Shown here: in pieces, positions 51,334 to 62,027 of the stretch | Layout: every line of letters starts with the position of its first letter | How positions within the stretch are numbered: the first letter of the stretch is position 1 | Assembly (NCBI RefSeq): GCF_000372725.1 | Contig: NW_005200993.1 | Location: 200,108 to 264,107, forward strand | Origin: Emiliania huxleyi CCMP1516 | Lineage: Eukaryota > Haptophyta > Isochrysidales > Noelaerhabdaceae | Reading direction: 5' to 3' | DNA: 64,000 nt | Notes under the pieces: generated by a model | What the model was told of the DNA's origin: nothing | What the model saw: only the letters and a program-made list of their open reading frames with translations | Database searches by the model: none | Made by a program: the position numbers and the translations under genes

Positions 51334-53177
51334 TGTCGTACGCGTCGACGACCTTGACATGCCCGACAAGCGCGTGTGCCTGCATCGCGTCCATGCGCGC
51401 CACGTACATGGCGAGCATGATGCACGTGTACGAGAGGACGAGCGGGACCGTCTTGGGCACGTCGATGTCATTCACCGCGCGGAACATGTCGCCCGCGACC
51501 TTGCGGTAGATCGGCTGGAGCGGGTCCTCCTCGATGGCGTACTCTGCTCCGCCACCTGAGCCAGTCGCCGGCCCGGTGGACAGCTCGAGGGGTAGTGCGG
51601 TGACGGACTCGACCATCACGCCCATGTTCGAGGGCTCGTCCACGGCGTCGGCCACAGGCGTGCCGATCGAGGCAGGCGAGCCCATGTAGACCGGGATGAG
51701 GCACGCGAGCAGGACGAGTAGGATGGAAGCGCCGATGTACGGGCGAGGCAGCGCGGTGACGAACGAGGTGAACTTGACCCACAGCCCGCCGCGCGCCCGT
51801 GCCTCCGCCGCATTGCGCGCCGCCGTCTTGGCCTTGAGGATGGCGGGCGTGTCGGTGGGGTTGGAGTCGGGGAAGGTGTCCTCGACCTGGTCGGTGCCGA
51901 CGCCAGCGACAAAGCCGCCGACGATGCCGTCCGGGTCGAACGTGCGGGTGACAGAGTCGGCCAGCGCCGCCCGCACCTCCTCGTGGTCGGTCGCGGTGGA
52001 GTCCGACTTCTTGAAGGGGTCGTGCGGGAGGGTGCGGCCGGGGGACTTGGCGCACACCTTCTTGTACGAGGACTGGGCCATGCGCACCTTCGTCTCGTGG
52101 TCGATGCGGTCGGGGAGTTCCTCGAGCACCTTGGCGACAGGGACCCCCTTGCAGATGAGGTCGCCGATGCACTTGCCACCGTGCAACCCATTGCAGTGGG
52201 GGCACGGCTTGCGCCCAGCGGCTGCGCGGCCGCCGCGGTCCCCGCCGCCCTTGTCGGACTTGATCTGCGCCTGGAGAGCGGCGACCTGGGACTCGGCGGC
52301 CGCGAGCTTCTCCTTGAGCACGCCTTGCGAGGCAATCTCCGCCTCGAACGCCGCCTGCGCAGCCGCCTTGGCCTCGTTGGCGCGGTCCGCGTTGTCTTGG
52401 TCGAGGATGCCCTGCATCGCGAGCGTGGACGCCTTGAGGCCGTACGTCTTGCCCGATTGCGCGGCGAGTTGGCGCTGTATGCCGATCTGCACGCGCATGT
52501 TTGCGCCGAGCGTGGCCCCCTTGGCGGCGATCGCGTCGAGGATGTATTCCTCGATCACCTCGTCGGGGAGGTGCCACTGGGAGTCCTTGAGCAACTTGTT
52601 CGCCTGCTCGATGCCCGTCTTGAACTTGGCGAGGCTCGCGGACGTGAGGTCCTTGAGAGCGTCTGGGGAGTACGCCTTCTCGAGATCCGCGCGCAGCGCC
52701 TTCGTGCGCACGTTCTTGGAGTTCGTGTCCTCCGACTCGATGAGCGACTTGATCGCCGCGATGCCCTTCTTGATGTCGTCGTAGTGGTCGGCGTCCTCGT
52801 CCGCCAACATCTCGGCGAGCGTGTCGTCGTCCTTGACGGCGTTCTGCAGCGCACCGTAGAGTTGGCGCGACAGAGTCACCGACAGGTCCTTGAAGAACTT
52901 GTCGATCATGGCCGGGATGAGGCCGTCCGCAGTGCCGATGTTCTTGTAGCGCACGTGCAGCGCGACCGCCTCGGCCTCGCGCTCCGCGCCCGGCCGGATG
53001 GTGCCCACCTCGATGATGTCGAGGAGGTACTTGTGTTGCTTCGCCGCGGTCCGCAGGTTGCGGAACCACTCGTTGAACTCCCGCTCGGAGCTCTGTTTGT
53101 AGGCCGGAATCACCAGCTTGTCCGTCGACGACATGTTGTCGTAATGTCCCGGGGATCGTTGCCCCGCCGCTACCAAC
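51334..53177 (-). mobile_element. Inverted copia gag-to-protease segment (element C)
   Basis: Minus-strand internal region reading from LTR 4 through an intact gag frame (ATG near 53134) to the protease region, where it meets LTR 3. Sequence is almost identical to 45530-47370. It continues at 44818-44160 across the inserted block. Confidence 0.93.
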
Positions 53178-53462
53178 TGTGAAGGTCTTCAGTGACCACT
53201 CACAAGCTGTTCCAAGGCCCGACAGAAATGTACTGTCAAAACTTTGTTCAAACAAAAGTCCTGGCCCGCGGCCCCCACACCCACAATGACTATCAATCCA
53301 GGCTGCGGGTGAAGGGCAAAACCGCGCCGCTGCAGAACGGTTTTTGCAAAACCGCGCCGCAGCGGTACGAAACTGCGCAGATGCAGTCCAGGGGTGGTAA
53401 GGACACTATGTGTGTGTGTGTGGCCGTAGACTAGACGGCTGCGCGGTCGTCGGTCTTCAACA
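53178..53462 (-). repeat. Copia LTR 4 (inverted)
   Basis: 285 bp in reverse orientation, the 5' LTR of element C. Confidence 0.97.
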
Positions 53463-53827
53463 CAAGGAGCTCAAGATTCGCGAGCTCGTCGAGTCCGGGG
53501 AGGTCAAGGTCGAGTACGTCGAGAGCCTCAAGAACTTCGCCGACTTCTTCACCAAGCCGCTCCCGCGCAAGGAGTTCGAGTCGTTCCGCAAGGAGATCAT
53601 GAACGACACCGCCTAGGACGGCACAGAGGGGAAACGCCGACTTCCCCTTCATCAAATGTAGTCGACAACCGGCAGTATGGGCGCTCCTGGAGCTCCCCGA
53701 GTCACTTGTACGTTCGTCCTCCACCCTTGAGGAGGCTGCGCAATTGTGCGCGCGATAGTAGGAGATGTAGGAGTCGTCTAGCTTCTTCAGATCCTCAGCC
53801 TCGCTACCCGATGCGAGGATGGGGGGC
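53463..53827 (+). mobile_element. Copia 3' end fragment (RNase H tail to polypurine tract)
   Basis: 365 bp equal to 50684-51048, leading into LTR 5. Starts with CAAGG next to LTR 4, consistent with element C having inserted here. Confidence 0.92.
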
Positions 53828-54112
53828 TGTTGAAGACCGACGACCGCGCAGCCGTCTAGTCTACGGCCACACACACACACATAGTGTCCTTACCACCCCT
53901 GGACTGCATCTGCGCAGTTTCGTACCGCTGCGGCGCGGTTTTGCAAAAACCGTTCTGCAGCGGCGCGGTTTTGCCCTTCACCCGCAGCCTGGATTGATAG
54001 TCATTGTGGGTGTGGGGGCCGCGGGCCAGGACTTTTGTTTGAACAAAGTTTTGACAGTACATTTCTGTCGGGCCTTGGAACAGCTTGTGAGTGGTCACTG
54101 AAGACCTTCACA
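53828..54112 (+). repeat. Copia LTR 5
   Basis: 285 bp, plus orientation; followed by CAAGG of a further gag copy. Confidence 0.97.
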
Positions 54113-55119
54113 CAAGGTGCTCGAGGAACTCCCCGACCGCATCGACCACGAGACGAAGGTGCGCATGGCCCAGTCCTCGTACAAGAAGGTGTGCGCCAAG
54201 TCCCCCGGCCGCACCCTTCCGCACGACCCCTTCAAGAAGTCGGACTCCACCGCGACCGACCACGAGGAGGTGCGGGCGGCGCTGGCCGACTCTGTCACCC
54301 GCACGTTCGACCCGGACGGCATCGTCGGCGGCTTTGTCGCTGGCGTCGGCACCGACCAGGTCGAGGACACCTTCCCCGACTCCAACCCCACCGACACGCC
54401 CGCCATCCTCAAGGCCAAGACGGCGGCGCGCAATGCGGCGGAGGCACGGGCGCGCGGCGGGCTGTGGGTCAAGTTCACCTCGTTCGTCACCGCGCTGCCT
54501 CGCCCGTACATCGGCGCTTCCATCCTACTCGTCCTGCTCGGGCGAGATGGCGGCCTTCCTCGGCATCTCGCGCACTTCGCCCGGCTGGAAGTACGTCATC
54601 ACCGAGGGTCCGCGCAAGGGGCACATCGGCACCACCACGCAGGCGACATTCTGCGTCAACGAGCTCTGGAACGGCATCGAGTACCGTGCTCCTACCTCCG
54701 ACCTCACCCCGACGGACATCGAGGGCGCGTGGCCGGAGCCTGTGACCGCGGACGAGACGCCCGACGAGTCGGACAAGGCTACGCTCGACAACAACGTGAC
54801 CCGCGGCGACTCCGTCTTCCTCCCCACCACCGACAACCACGCCGGGGGGCTGACCCTCGACGAGGAGGTGGTGATCATGCCAGACCCGGCCAACGACGGC
54901 AACGTCAACCCGCCCGCAGCGGGTGCGCCTGCGCCGCGCACCACTCGCAGCCGCGGCTGTTGTCGATCTTGATGATGGTCGGGCCCTTGGGCTTGTAGCC
55001 GAGCGACGCGAGGAGCGAGCGCAGGTGGACCGCCTCGCAAGCCGCCAGCGTGCCGGCAGAGATTTCGGCCTCGAATGTCGAGAGGGAGATGTGACCCTGC
55101 TTCTTGGAGAAGTACGAGA
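54113..55119 (+). mobile_element. Rearranged copia remnant
   Basis: 54113-54540 equals gag 46574-47001. It is joined through a 2-base overlap to 54541-54957, equal to about 48632-49045 (after the integrase core), with loss of ~1.6 kb and of the reading frame. 54958-55119 is an inverted piece of the RNase H region (reverse of about 50463-50625). Confidence 0.9.
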
Positions 55120-55412
55120 AGTCATGTCGTTGCTCAGGTCCACTCTCTCTTCGAACACTTGTGCCTCTACGGATGATGCCGGCGCTGGGGTCCCCTTCGG
55201 ATGCATCGTGACAGACACAAAACTGGATTTCCACTGACATAAATAAATAAATAGAGCAGTCATCTCCAGGGAGAGATGGGCGACGCACACGAACACAGAG
55301 GGACAGTGCGCACCCCGCCCCGCTCGCAGGGCGTGCATCACACAGGTGGACTGTGACACTGGGGTGGATTGCTTTCGCGCAATTTCTTTTATTTATCGGT
55401 GATCACATACAC
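55120..55412. other. Short intergenic region after the copia nest
   Basis: Right border of the nest and upstream flank of the DUF1517 gene. ATAAATAAATAAA at 55240-55252. No gene. Confidence 0.5.
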
Positions 55413-56381
55413 ATGAAGTCGCTCCGAGTCCTCCTCCTCGCCGTGCTGCCCGCCGCGGCAGCGCTGCGTGTCGCTCCGCAAATGCAGCTCGCGTCGGCGC
55501 CGGCCGCCGGCCTTGCCGCCGCCGCCGCCCTCGCGACGGCGCTCCCCGCCTCTGCGGCGAGGAGTGGCGGCCGCGTCGGCGGCAGGGTGAGTGGTGGCGG
55601 CGGATACCGCGGCGGCGGCGGCGGCGGCGGGTACCGCGGCGGCTACGGCGGCAGCACAAACGTCTACGTCGCGCCGCCGATGTCGCCCTTCGGGTTCGGC
55701 GGCTTCGGCTTCTCGCCCTTCGGGTACGGCTTCTCGCCGTTTGGCTTTGGCTTTGGCGTGCCGGCGCCGCTGCTGCTCCTCTTCGTCGGCGGCGCCGCCC
55801 TCACGTCTTTCCGCTCGGCCCGCGGGATCGAGGCGTCCGACAAGGCGGGCGCCGCGCTGTGCCTGCAAGTCGCCTGCTACTGCGACGACCGAAACGACTC
55901 GCTGTACGGCCGCCTGCAGTCGGTGGCGCGGTCGGCCGAGACGCAGTCGTACGAGGGCCTGCAGCGGCTGTGCTCCGACTCGTGCCTCGCGATGCTGCGC
56001 TCGTCCAAGGACTGGCTCGCCGGCCGCACCGAGAGCACGACGGCGGGGCTGCTCACCAACGACGTCGAGACGTCGTACAACCGCCTGGTCGTGCAGGAGC
56101 GCTCCAAGTGGGAGAGCGAGCAGGGCGCGCTCACGCGGTCCGCGCCGGGCCAGCCGACGTACATGGTGGCCACGCTGGTCGTGCTGCTCCGCCAGGGATC
56201 CGAGCTCCCGTCGGTCTCCACCGCCGCAGACTTGCGCGAGGCCATCTCTGCGCTGGCGGCGGACGTGAGCGTCGAGGATAACCTGCTCGCCGCGGAGCTC
56301 CTGTGGACGCCCGAGGACGGCAACGACGTCATGGAGCGCGACGACCTCTTCCTGAACTTCCCCGAGCTGGTGAACGTGTGA
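55413..56381 (+). CDS. DUF1517 plastid protein
   Basis: 322 residues from ATG 55413. A signal peptide (MKSLRVLLLAVLPAAAA) is followed by an Ala-rich transit-like stretch ending in ALPASAA, the bipartite signal of secondary plastids. Next comes a GGGYRGG-rich segment and a Phe/Pro/Gly-rich PFGFGGFGFSPF segment, a hydrophobic helix (APLLLLFVGGAAL), and a soluble domain with YMVATLVVLLRQGSELP and the C-terminal AAELLWTPEDGNDVMERDDL block. This is the DUF1517 family, found in cyanobacteria and in Arabidopsis thylakoid or envelope proteins. The molecular function is unknown. Confidence 0.88.
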   Translation: MKSLRVLLLAVLPAAAALRVAPQMQLASAPAAGLAAAAALATALPASAARSGGRVGGRVSGGGGYRGGGGGGGYRGGYGGSTNVYVAPPMSPFGFGGFGFSPFGYGFSPFGFGFGVPAPLLLLFVGGAALTSFRSARGIEASDKAGAALCLQVACYCDDRNDSLYGRLQSVARSAETQSYEGLQRLCSDSCLAMLRSSKDWLAGRTESTTAGLLTNDVETSYNRLVVQERSKWESEQGALTRSAPGQPTYMVATLVVLLRQGSELPSVSTAADLREAISALAADVSVEDNLLAAELLWTPEDGNDVMERDDLFLNFPELVNV

Positions 56382-56799
56382 GCGGCGCAGTGCGCACACA
56401 CGGCCCGGCGCAGGCTGCGGACAGAGCGGCTCGCGCAGCAACGCAGCAACTCTTGTAGTGGTAGTGAGCTGTCTCAGCTCACAGGAGAACGAGGATCTAC
56501 ACCTTCGAGCGCGAACAAGCCGAACCCCCCCGGGCCGATCTCTGATTAGTAACATCACGTGCGTATTGGTTGTGAGAGATACACACGGCGCGACGCGGCC
56601 TAGAGCTCTCTCTGCACTCTGGTCTCTCGGTAACTCTCGGTCTCTAGGTAGGTAAGGTAAACTTCTCCACACACACGAGGTGGTGGGGCAAGGGGGGGCA
56701 ACCCTCGCGTCTCCACGTCTAAAACGACAGGAGCCCCACGGCATTCAAAGTGCAAGGCCCGTTGCGCGTGGGTGAGCGGTGTGTGTGTGTGTGGTGTGT

Positions 56800-56874
<75 letters not shown>

Positions 56875-57018
56875 CTCGGTCTCTCGTTCTCTCGAGAGTG
56901 TCGAGATCGATATAAAAGCACACCGATATAACAGATATCTCGCACGCAGTACCGTGCAGAGAGTCCGGCCCGACGCACAAACCCATAAAGACATTCGCGC
57001 TCACGGACCACCGCGTGA
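56382..57018. repeat. Intergenic with GT microsatellite (56779-56872)
   Basis: Between two convergent genes. The (GT)n tract of about 94 bases is interrupted by two GG steps. Nothing else is recognised. Confidence 0.9.
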
Positions 57019-57570
57019 TCATACACCAGCACCCCCGCTCAGCCGGAGCGCCGCCCACAGCCTCTCCAGCCACCCGTCGATCTCAGTGTTGCCTGTGCGG
57101 TCGTCGGCCTCGCCGCGCCTGCAGAAGCGCGTGCCGCCGAGGTGCTTGAGCCACGAATCTACCTTCTCAGCCGCCTGGTTGCAGTCGCGAGCTCCAAAGC
57201 AGTCCACGCGCCGCCACGCGACGGCGAGGAGGTTCGAGTCGCCAAGGCCGAGCACCGCGAACTGAAGCCCGTCCAGCGTCTTGGGGCCGTGCGATTTGCG
57301 TCGGAGGAAACGGAGGCAAGCTGCTGAAGCTGGGCACGGCTGCTCGTCCTCGACCGTGGTGATCAAAAGCAAGGCGGGTGAGGACTGCGCCGGCCCGCCG
57401 CTGAAGGCCTCAAAGTCGACGAGATTGTGCATGGTCACCTCGACGCCGTTCTCACACGCTGCGTCCCGCACGCGCAAAGCGATTGCCTCGCTGAAACCAC
57501 CGCCGTGGAAGACGTTCAGGTGCGAGCTCTCTCTCCGCGACGCGAGCAGGGCCTCGTGCGGAAGCGCCAT
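57019..57570 (-). CDS. Stand-alone flavodoxin-like domain protein
   Basis: 183 residues from ATG 57570, no intron. The pattern follows the FMN-binding flavodoxin_1 domain of diflavin reductases: an N-terminal strand then GGGFSEAIALRV in the phosphate-loop position, VTMHNLVDF, a strand LLLITTVEDEQPCP, LQFAVLGLGDSN (the FMN-contacting loop), then the helix CNQAAEKVDSWLKHLGG and ADDRTGNTEIDGWLERLW. The usual T-x-T/S-G-x-x-E phosphate loop is degenerate, and no reductase domain follows, so FMN binding needs testing. It may serve as an electron carrier or be a remnant of a larger reductase. Confidence 0.7.
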   Translation of the reverse strand: MALPHEALLASRRESSHLNVFHGGGFSEAIALRVRDAACENGVEVTMHNLVDFEAFSGGPAQSSPALLLITTVEDEQPCPASAACLRFLRRKSHGPKTLDGLQFAVLGLGDSNLLAVAWRRVDCFGARDCNQAAEKVDSWLKHLGGTRFCRRGEADDRTGNTEIDGWLERLWAALRLSGGAGV

Positions 57571-57710
57571 CCACACACCCCTGGCTGTACTCCTCGCTAC
57601 CTAGGAGCGCAATGCGGAAAAAAGAATCTTAAGAGCGGAAAAAAGAATTTGGCGGCCAAGAATTTTTGTCCGACTATCACCGCAGACTGCCAATGAGGCA
57701 TTCCCTTCCT

Positions 57711-57935
57711 CTGTGCGGTCACTGTCAGACAGCTGTCAATCCCACTGTGTGCTATCGGGGGCTGTCGGACAGCTGTCAGGCTGTCAGATTTGGGTCTCAC
57801 AGCACCGGATCGTCTCGCATGGCAGACTCTCGGCTGTCATACTGTCAGATACGTGCTGTCGTGCTGTAAGAAAGCTGTCAGGCTGTCGGGCGCTGTCACG
57901 TGTCAGGCGCTGTCTGGGTTCACTGTCAAGCTGCC
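57711..57935 (+). repeat. Thirteen CTGTC words in 225 bp
   Basis: GCTGTCAG, GCTGTCGG and similar words recur at irregular 8-25 bp spacing (57717-57930). Not a clean tandem array and not coding. The surrounding 57577-57966 holds no gene. Confidence 0.8.
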
Positions 57936-57966
57936 AGAGGGCTCAGGCCGCATACGCTCCGCAAAT

Positions 57967-58228
57967 CTACATGTACGGCTTGACTAGCTCGAGCTGGCGC
58001 TCCTCGCACGCGTGCACGAGGTGGTCCGCCCAGCCGGGGGCGGCGACGCCCAGAACCCTCTGCGGGCCTCGGTTGAAGTAGAAGAAGTATTCCGTCGCCC
58101 GCGCGTGTGCTTGGGGATGTCCGGGCTGACCACGCCCCATCCACGCGATTTGGCCGAACATTGTGAAGCATTGGCGGATTGAAGAGACAGCGCGGAGGCT
58201 CGGATCGAAGAGGTACTGGGAGCCATTT
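57967..58228 (-). CDS. Possible terminal exon of an unknown gene
   Basis: A minus-strand frame with natural composition (QYLFDPSLRAVSSIRQCF, EYFFYFNRGPQRVLGVAAP, ADHLVHACEERQLELVKPYM) ends at TAG/TAC boundary 57967. It would be about 87 codons long. The DNA upstream is the end of the F-box gene (58431), so either it is an additional exon of a gene I cannot assemble or a remnant. No family recognised. Confidence 0.4.
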
Positions 58229-58430
58229 GGCCATTTTGAGGGCGCGAAGAGCTCCGACCTCCGTGCTCCGTGCGGAGCCTCTGCGTGGTGAGAAACTGCG
58301 TAGACCCGGGCCTCCCATCCCTCCCTTGGGCTGGCTGTTTTCTTTCTTTCTTTTTACGGCTAGCGTCAGCTGTCTCGACTTATCCGAAGGGAATCCCACA
58401 GTGTATCACCTGGCTGACTCACCGGGTGAC

Positions 58431-58824
58431 TCACCCGTGCATTGTGAGCGCCTCGTTCAGCGCCTGCAGGAAGAGCTCGTGCTGGAGCTGGCCGTCGAGC
58501 CGGCCGGCCTGTGCCCAGCCGTGCACCGGGTCGCCGACCGCCTCGCAGCCGCTCGCCTCGAGCAAGAGCTCGAGCGCCCAGCCCAGCTCGCGCGGCGCCT
58601 TAAGGTACGGCCGCAGGTGTGCCTAGCAGGCCCCAAGTGAGGTGAGGCACACACCTCTCCACACGCCAGTGTGGGGCAAGGGCCGGGCGGTCCCCCCGCC
58701 TCTCCACTCTCCCCAAAGCATTCATGACAGTGCCAAGAGTCGAGGCCCGGTGCTCAGGGGCGAGCGGTGTGGATGGACTGCGTGCCTACTCTGTCCACCG
58801 GCCGTCTTGCGATTTCAGGCCACA

Positions 58825-58861
<37 letters not shown>

Positions 58862-60279
58862 ACAGAGAATCGCCCCGTCACGCGCCTTGAGCCAGAGCTC
58901 GGGCCGGAGGTACCAGCCCTCGTCCCAACTGGGCGCCGGGGTGCGCACCACCAGAAAGGCGAGGTCGGCGCCCGCCTAATCTCGGGTGATGGGTGATCTC
59001 GGGATAATCCCGGGATGATCTCGGGTGCTCTCGGGATGATCTCGGGGTGATCTCGCCTTGAGCTCGACGCCCTCCCGCAGCGCGAGCCGCTCGGCGTCGA
59101 GCGAGAAGAGCCGCGTCTCGAAGTCGCCAAACTCGAGCTGCTCGTGCCCGCCGGCATAGTCGGTCGGCACGCACCCCTGCGTAAGGTAAGGTCAGGTAAG
59201 GTCCACTTCTCCACACACACTATCTCGGCAGAGTCTCGGAGCTATCTTGGGAGTGTGCGGCGGCGCCTCCGACACGCCGCTGTCGATCAGCAGCGCGCAA
59301 CGCTGGTCGGAGCTGCGAAAGGCACTGACGGTGAGCCGCCACGGGCTCTCTCGTCGTGTGTTTCGCACCGCGAGCTCGCCTAGCCGACTTGCCACGGACG
59401 CGTCGCGACCGTGTCCTAGAGAGCCGCTGGGGCCCGCGCGCAGAACGCCCAAAGATATCAACCAGCGCCTCCTGGCTCCATCTCGGCTCCATCTAGGCCT
59501 CATCTGGGCTTCATCTGGGCTTCATCTCGGCTTCATCTCCATCTCGGCTCCATCTCGCCCAGGAAATCGACGAGCGCCTCCTGGCTCTCCAGCGCGGCCT
59601 CTGGCACGGCGCCGGCGGCCAGGTCGATGTGCGCGTGCACGTAGCGGTGCTCGCGGCCGAGCGCCGGGTAGGGCGTCGCCGAGAGCGGCTTGCAGACGTC
59701 GAGCAGCACCGCGTCGCCCGCACAGATCCGCACCAGGAACTGGTACTGCTCGAGCGGCGGAGGCCGTCTCCGCTGCGTCGGCCGCGCGAGGCGCGCGTAA
59801 ACGCTCTGGAAGCTGGCGACCGCACTCAGCGACGCGGCCGCCGGGTAGTCGCGCCGGCACAGCTCTCTCCACAGATGGTTCGAGCCAGCGGCGTCATTCC
59901 AGCGTCGACAGACTGCACCAGCGGCTAGCAAGCCCGTCGGCCCTCCAGTCCAGGACAGGGCCATTAGGACAAGGGCTAGCAGGTCGTCGTCGTCCAGCAG
60001 TAGTGTCAGCGTCAGCGGCGGGCTGTTCTGGTCGACAGACACCTCGTCCTCGATGTGATCACGGTCGGAACAGATCAGAGTATTACCCTCCTTATAAACC
60101 GCGCCCGAGGTGGACTCGCTGCTGCAGACGGGTGGCTGCAGGCTATAGGACGGCTTCTCACTGTCGGCTTCGGCTGTCTGATTGCCGACGAGCCACGGCG
60201 GCTTCTCGCTGTCGGAGCGAGCGGGCGGAATGTCAAAGACGCTGAAAGGATCTTGGGAGGACGCCGCCCGGTCAGCCAT
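58431..60279 (-). CDS. F-box protein with four introns
   Basis: Exons 60279-59559, 59379-59276, 59176-59057, 58975-58886 and 58622-58431 sum to 1,227 nt, 408 residues. After a ~95-residue Ser/Glu-rich start comes an F-box (residues about 105-150: LLALVLMALSW...AAGAVCRRWNDAAGSNHLWRELCRRDYP), which binds Skp1 in SCF ubiquitin ligases. The rest (…RYVHAHIDLAAG, WRLTVSAFRSSDQRCALLIDSG, LEFGDFETRLFSLDAERLAL, LRPYLKAPRELGWALELLLEASG) is a substrate-side domain I cannot name. Three introns are GC-AG (59380-59558, 58976-59056, 58623-58885) and one GT-AG (59177-59275). The last contains a (CA)n tract. The frame closes exactly, which supports the model. Confidence 0.75.
58976..59056 (-). repeat. 81-bp intron composed of CGAGATCANCC repeats
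   Basis: GC-AG intron in phase 0. In coding orientation it is eight consecutive 7-12 bp units (GCGAGATCACCC, CGAGATCATCC, CGAGAGCACC and so on) from the first to the last base. Confidence 0.88.
59380..59558 (-). repeat. F-box gene intron with repeats and a copy of the preceding exon end
   Basis: GC-AG intron. First ~75 bases are GAGATGNAGCC repeats. Next comes a copy (about 59477-59448) of the last 30 bases of the preceding exon (about 59587-59558), 25 of 30 identical. Confidence 0.8.
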
Positions 60280-60295
60280 GTGTGAGAAAAAAAAT

Positions 60296-60374
60296 GGCAC
60301 CAGCCAGGCAGTTGATTTGGCCCTGGCACCAGCCTTGGCAGTTGAGTTGGCCTTGGCACCAGCCTTGGCGGGCG
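60296..60374 (+). repeat. ~30-bp tandem repeat
   Basis: About 2.7 copies of a TTGGCACCAGCCTTGGCAGT unit just upstream of the F-box start. Confidence 0.8.
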
Positions 60375-60709
60375 GGCACGCGGGACATGCACGGGCGCCA
60401 AGGGGCGCGGCGCCGACAATCACGGCGGTCATTGCGGCGCAGGTGGGGGGACGGGAAGTCCGTCGGCGTTGCCGGGGGCCCAAGGAAGCGCGAGGGAAAA
60501 ATTCCGCCGCTGAGGGCGCTCGTGCGGCAATAGCCGAGTGGAGGGGGGAGCGTGCCGGACGGGGCGTCGTCGCGCCGTCCGATGGTCTGCTGCCCCGCGC
60601 AGCAACCGTCGGGCGACGACCCGGGGGCCAAAAACCCGGCGACGACGGCGCTCTGGATGGGGCGTGACCTCCTGCCTCCAACCTCCTTCCTTTTTGAGCA
60701 GGTGTGACG

Positions 60710-60800
60710 CCGCGCGAGCGACGCTCCGAGATCGCCCGAGATAGCGCGGCGCGGCCCCGAGATCGCCCGAGATAGCGCGAGATCGCCCGAGATCGCGCGG
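60710..60800 (+). repeat. CGAGATCGCC tandem array outside any recognised gene
   Basis: Seven CCGAGATCGC / CGAGATAGCG units on the plus strand, the same motif as the repeat-filled introns, with GCGGCGCGGCCC interruptions. I cannot assign it to an intron. Confidence 0.75.
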
Positions 60801-62027
60801 CGCGGCCCGGGGCGGGGTGGATGGGTTGGGAGCGAGGGGGCGGAAGTGACCAGTGCGGTAGATCGGTCAGCTCGAGGCGCGTGAGCCGGACTTGTGAGCC
60901 GGACCACCCCCTCTTGAACCCTGCGTTGTTGAGCCAGGACTCAACATACTCGGGCTGTCGCCGTCCCAAACTGTCACTCCCCTCTCTCCCGGCCGACACT
61001 CACAGCCGCGGCGGCCGAGCTGCAGGCAATGCTACCGGCGAAAGATGATGCGCGCGCCGGAGAGTTAGGTCGCTCACATGGTGGGAGGGGCCTGCTACGT
61101 TCAGGGTTCGGCGCTGCAAAAGAGCGTGTCTCTCGTCACTAAGGGCACGGTGAACACTTGTGCCTACATTCATCCTTCCGTGGCGTTTATGTGCGGGTCG
61201 GGTCGGGTGGGGAAGGCGGACCGGCACTCGTGTGGATTCGAGCGCCGGTGCCGCCGGCGTGGCGCTAGCAGGGCGCTAGAGAGCCCGATCCATCGCTCTC
61301 GAGCTCCTCGCGCTGCCCAGGTGCCTTGGTCGTATCCACTTCTGGATGGCGATCGATTCTGCCTTCCCCGCTACCTACCTAGGGAAGAGATGATTTTCCC
61401 ACCTACATGGAACATGCACAGAAAGAATAAATTCTTGCATTTTTGCTCCCGGCTAAGGGAGCAAGCAAGCCCACTCAACCCCAAGTACTCACCATTCTTA
61501 CAGTGGTGTAGCTTGTGCAGAGGCTGCAGCCTCTGCTGGGGCGGAATGCGCGGGGTTTTCGGCGCGATGCCCTCGGCGAGTACACGCTACAGCTGTGCCG
61601 CACGCTCTCCTGCGCGCGCGTGACGTGTGGGACGCGTGCGCTGCGCTCAAACGTCGCGATTTGGCGATAGGCGCTCGAGCCGGCGCACAGCGGATAGGTG
61701 CGCCGCGCAGGGGGGGTCGGAGGGGTGCGAGAGGGGGCGTGGGTCGGGCGCGCACCGGCTGGCTCCGGGAGCGGCCGTCACGTCGAGGAGTGGGGCTGTC
61801 GGCGGCTCGAGCGCCGAGGCGAGCCGCTCTGCTGCGCCGCCGACAGCCCCTCTTCCGAGCCGGCGCGTGGAGGCGAGCCGCGGCCGGTGTCGCTGGTGCG
61901 GGGGCGGCGCAGCGTTTATCCCCCCCCACCCGCCGCCCGCCCGCCCGCCCGCCCGCCCTCAGGCCTTGCCCCTCCGCAGGCGCGGGAGCGCTCGCCGGCG
62001 AGCACCTCCTACCTCTCGTCGCCCGGC
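60801..62027. other. Long intergenic stretch without a supported gene
   Basis: Contains a perfect 20-bp palindrome at 61517-61536 (GCAGAGGCTG and its complement), and a hairpin with 15-bp arms at 61792-61806 and 61836-61850 (GGGGCTGTCGGCGGC). CCCGCCCGC runs lie at 61930-61960. Frames of up to 180 codons on both strands are GC-driven. Confidence 0.6.

Noticed and set aside
45452-53255. Arg/His/Gly-rich 595-residue frames on both strands
   Set aside because: Alternative-frame shadows of the copia gag; present identically in both orientations.
44819-54112. Independent ordinary insertions for each LTR pair
   Set aside because: The flanking 5-mers fit nesting (TGTCG, CAAGG), not separate insertions into unique DNA. 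A misassembly cannot be excluded without long reads.
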